Shown: piece after piece, positions 61,644 to 64,000 of the stretch
Position numbering within the stretch: position 1 is the stretch's first letter
Layout of the letters: the number at the start of each line of letters is the position of its first letter
Source of the DNA: Microbulbifer donghaiensis
GTDB lineage: Bacteria > Pseudomonadota > Gammaproteobacteria > Pseudomonadales > Cellvibrionaceae
Reading direction: 5' to 3'
Assembly (NCBI RefSeq): GCF_900129095.1
Contig: NZ_FQVA01000001.1
Span: 1,674,001 to 1,738,000 of the forward strand
DNA: 64,000 bases
Translations under genes and position numbers: made by a program
Notes under the pieces: generated by a model
Database searches by the model: none
Seen by the model: only the letters and a program-made list of their open reading frames with translations
Told to the model about the DNA's origin: nothing

Positions 61644-62219
61644 TCAGCCTGACTTCTTCACAAACTTGGTCAGGATCACGATACGCTGCCCCTCGACCCG
61701 TCCCTCGATATGTTCCGGATTGTCGGTCAGGCTGATACCGCGTACCGCCGTGCCGCGCTTGGCGACGATACTGGTACCCTTCACATCCAGGTCTTTGATA
61801 ACCGTTACGGTATCGCCGGCCTGCAGCTGAACGCCGTTGCAGTCGCGGTGCACCGGAGAATCGCCCTCCGCCGGCAGCGCACCGGCCTGGGCCCAGGCCA
61901 ACTGATCCTCGTCCAGGTAGAGCATATCGAGCAGGTCCTGGGCCCAGGTCTCACCGGAGAGGCGCTTGAGCAGTCGCCAGGCCATCACCTGCACCGCCGG
62001 GACCGGGCTCCACATGCTGTCGCTGAGGCAGCGCCAGTGGGCACCGTCCAGGTCGGCGGGGTTATCCAGCTGGCTGCGACAGGTTTCGCACAGCAGAATA
62101 TCCGCATCACCGCGGCCTTCCGAGGCCGGTACGCCATAGGGTTCCAGTCCGCTGTCCGCGGCGCAGAGCTCACACTTGCTGCCGCTGCGCTCCATCAGTT
62201 GCTGTTTGCTGCTCACCAC
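61644..62219 (-). CDS. PhnA/YjdM family zinc-ribbon protein
   Basis: A 191-residue protein with an N-terminal zinc ribbon (CELCAADSG, CETCRSQ) and the C-terminal PhnA domain containing RDCNGVQLQAGDTVTVIKDL and VKGTSIVAKRGTAVR. Although named PhnA, no phosphonatase activity is implied. The start is one of two GTG codons at 62219/62216, after GAGG. It lies alone between two plus-strand genes. Confidence 0.9.
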   Translation of the reverse strand: MVSSKQQLMERSGSKCELCAADSGLEPYGVPASEGRGDADILLCETCRSQLDNPADLDGAHWRCLSDSMWSPVPAVQVMAWRLLKRLSGETWAQDLLDMLYLDEDQLAWAQAGALPAEGDSPVHRDCNGVQLQAGDTVTVIKDLDVKGTSIVAKRGTAVRGISLTDNPEHIEGRVEGQRIVILTKFVKKSG

Positions 62220-62466
62220 TTTGTCCTCGAGGAAAAGGCGCGGATTATACGCGCTTCATTGCCACTTCCGTTCAGTCTACCCCAAATTACCCGGATCACA
62301 GGCTACGCAGGGCAAGCGGAACACTGAGCCGTACCCTCGAGGGGGCACACCGCACTCCAGGTGGAATCAAGTGCCAGCCACCGTTTCCGCGGCGATCTAT
62401 ACTGCGAATCTGTATCTGTTAAAAAGACGTCGGCCGGCCGCCGCGCCCCTTTACCTGGAAGCCGCC

Positions 62467-63999
62467 TTGCGCCCGATCCCGCTACTGCTGCTCCCACTCC
62501 TGTTGCCGTTCTGCCTGTGCGCCTGCTCCGGCCAGCCGCTGTTTCCCGAGCCGCCGCCGAGAATTGCCAGCCAGTACCTGGAACCCCCACCCGATGTCCC
62601 CCTGGCCATCGTCAGTGACCGCCTTACCGCCAACCACCCGGGACAGAGCGGCGTATATCCGGTCACGTCTGCACACAACGCGCTGTCCGTCCGCCTGGAA
62701 GCAATCCGCGCAGCCGAAAGCTCCATCGATATCCAGTACTTTATTTTTCGCCGCGATGAAACGGGGCTGTTACTGACACTGGAACTGCTGCACGCCGCCG
62801 AACGCGGCGTGCGGGTGCGCTTTCTGCTCGACGACTTCACCACCGGCAGCGCCGGTGAAATTCTCGCGGCACTGCAAGAACATCCCAATATAGAGATCCG
62901 CCTGTTCAACCCGTTTCCCCATATCAGCCCGCGCCCGCTGGAACTATTCGCCGACTTTGACCGCCTGCAGCGGCGCATGCACAACAAGTCCTTTACCGTC
63001 GACAACCGGCTCACGTTTATCGGCGGGCGCAATCTCAGCAACAAGTACTTCGGTATCGACGACAAGGTCCACTTCGGCGACCTGGACCTGGTCGCAATCG
63101 GCAATGTGGTACCGGAGATCGCCCGCCAGTTCGATCTCTACTGGAACAGCCGTTACAGCTTTCCGGTGCAGGCCGTTTTTAGCCGCCGCCCGGACCCTGC
63201 CGACCGGCAGCGCCTCCTGGCCGAACTCGATCACAATGGCCACCGGCTGCTGCGCAGTGACTACGGCAGGAGCCTGCAGGCGTCGCCGGTCCTGGCGACT
63301 CTCGGCGCAAGTGACGACCACTGGTATTGGGGTAAAACCCGCGCACTCTACGACCCACCGCAGAAAGTGGAATATCCTCCGCGCAGCAGCGGCAATTTTG
63401 CCGGTGGCGAACTGATGCAGATGATCCTCGATGCCAAGCGACAGCTGATCATCATCTCGCCCTATCTGTTACCCGGCGAAGAATATCTGCAAGCGTTAAT
63501 CGACGCGGTACATCGAGGCGTGGACGTGCATATCCTTACCAATTCACTGGCTTCCACCGACGTAGTATTGGTGCACGGCGCCTACCGCAAATACCGCAAG
63601 CCGTTGCTGGAGGCCGGTGTTCACCTGTACGAACTCTCCAGCGAACTGAAATACAAACTCGACAACTGGAATGGGGATTCAAAGTCGCTGCTGCATGCCA
63701 AGGCCTTCGTCGTCGATGGCCAGTGGCTCTATGTGGGATCGTTCAACCTGGACCCGCGCTCGATACGGCTGAACACCGAACTCGGTGTGGTCATGGCGTC
63801 ACCGCAACTGGCCAGTCGAATTGCGAAAAACTTCACCGCCAACGTGCGCAATAACGCCTATCAGCTGAAAGTGGAAAATGGGGGACTTGTCTGGTACCGG
63901 GCCGATGGCAGCAGACTCGGCCGCGAGCCCGGTGCCAGTTTCTGGCAGAGGGTGGGGTCCCGTGTCAGCAGCTGGCTGCCGATTGAGCAGCTGCTATAA
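62467..63999 (+). CDS. Phospholipase D family lipoprotein (cardiolipin-synthase-like)
   Basis: A 510-residue protein with a lipoprotein signal (run of Leu ending in LCAC), so it is attached to a membrane. Two HKD motifs define the family: HNKSFTVDNRLTFIGGRN and HAKAFVVDGQWLYVGSFN. Such proteins transfer or hydrolyse phosphatidyl groups; cardiolipin synthase or PLD activity is possible. I take the TTG at 62467 as the start because it places the hydrophobic signal at the N-terminus; the much longer frame upstream has no such start. The stop codon is the last triplet before the window end. Confidence 0.88.
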   Translation: MRPIPLLLLPLLLPFCLCACSGQPLFPEPPPRIASQYLEPPPDVPLAIVSDRLTANHPGQSGVYPVTSAHNALSVRLEAIRAAESSIDIQYFIFRRDETGLLLTLELLHAAERGVRVRFLLDDFTTGSAGEILAALQEHPNIEIRLFNPFPHISPRPLELFADFDRLQRRMHNKSFTVDNRLTFIGGRNLSNKYFGIDDKVHFGDLDLVAIGNVVPEIARQFDLYWNSRYSFPVQAVFSRRPDPADRQRLLAELDHNGHRLLRSDYGRSLQASPVLATLGASDDHWYWGKTRALYDPPQKVEYPPRSSGNFAGGELMQMILDAKRQLIIISPYLLPGEEYLQALIDAVHRGVDVHILTNSLASTDVVLVHGAYRKYRKPLLEAGVHLYELSSELKYKLDNWNGDSKSLLHAKAFVVDGQWLYVGSFNLDPRSIRLNTELGVVMASPQLASRIAKNFTANVRNNAYQLKVENGGLVWYRADGSRLGREPGASFWQRVGSRVSSWLPIEQLL

Positions 64000-64000
64000 C

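Noticed and set aside
62176..62466. A longer N-terminus for the phospholipase D lipoprotein
   Set aside because: It would displace the lipoprotein signal from the N-terminus and overlap the PhnA gene start; the TTG at 62467 fits better.

Overview
The window (about 60% G+C) reads as chromosome of a marine, polysaccharide-degrading gammaproteobacterium, most likely a Microbulbifer-type member of the Cellvibrionales. The evidence is the grpE-dnaK-dnaJ-dapB-carA-carB-greA order (shared with pseudomonads), the divergent fur/bamE pair, a PL10-type pectate lyase, and the tmRNA and outer-membrane proteins. No species-diagnostic rRNA is present, so the genus is an inference.

Layout. 1-9.9 kb: greA (cut by the window edge), carB and carA behind a leader with a 17-codon reading frame and a terminator-like hairpin (probable attenuator), a YfiR-like periplasmic protein, a RimB-RimK fusion, dapB, and a tandem pair of small exported paralogues. 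10-14.2 kb: heat-shock operon grpE-dnaK-dnaJ behind a clear sigma-32 promoter. 14.2-22.6 kb: recN (LexA-type box), an acyltransferase, fur/bamE, rnfH/ratA, two NSS-family sodium symporters with smpB between them, and ssrA (tmRNA). 22.6-27.4 kb: an accessory patch beside ssrA. A roughly 170-bp degenerate direct repeat that includes the ssrA 3' end brackets a cold-shock gene and an RNase R gene, and is followed by an AT-rich stretch with a decayed GT8 glycosyltransferase. 27.4-34.3 kb: OmpW, an autotransporter whose passenger carries RTX-like repeats, and a bufferin-type RiPP cluster (double-core precursor, MNIO/DUF692 enzyme, DUF2063 partner, UMF1-type MFS transporter). 34.3-45.5 kb: a glycosyltransferase, an HD-domain protein, a frameshifted class II aldolase gene, a Crp-like regulator, a BASS transporter, GbsR with the bd-type oxidase genes cioAB, a TetR regulator and a PepSY protein. 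45.5-64 kb: a TonB-dependent siderophore receptor, small housekeeping and accessory genes, a pectate lyase, a methanethiol-oxidase-type SBP56 protein with a membrane partner, a DPP-IV peptidase, pirin, TSUP and DsbA-like proteins, the glutathione-dependent formaldehyde pathway (adhC, fghA), an AraC regulator, a PhnA-like protein and a phospholipase D lipoprotein.

Functional threads. smpB, ssrA and RNase R (ribosome rescue and nonstop-mRNA decay) lie within 6 kb. MtoX-type chemistry yields formaldehyde, which the adhC/fghA pair a few kb away could remove. The bufferin-like cluster is the best candidate for an under-described system, because its precursor holds two near-identical six-cysteine core units. 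Many genes start at GTG or TTG; where a start differs from the longest possible frame, the reason is given.
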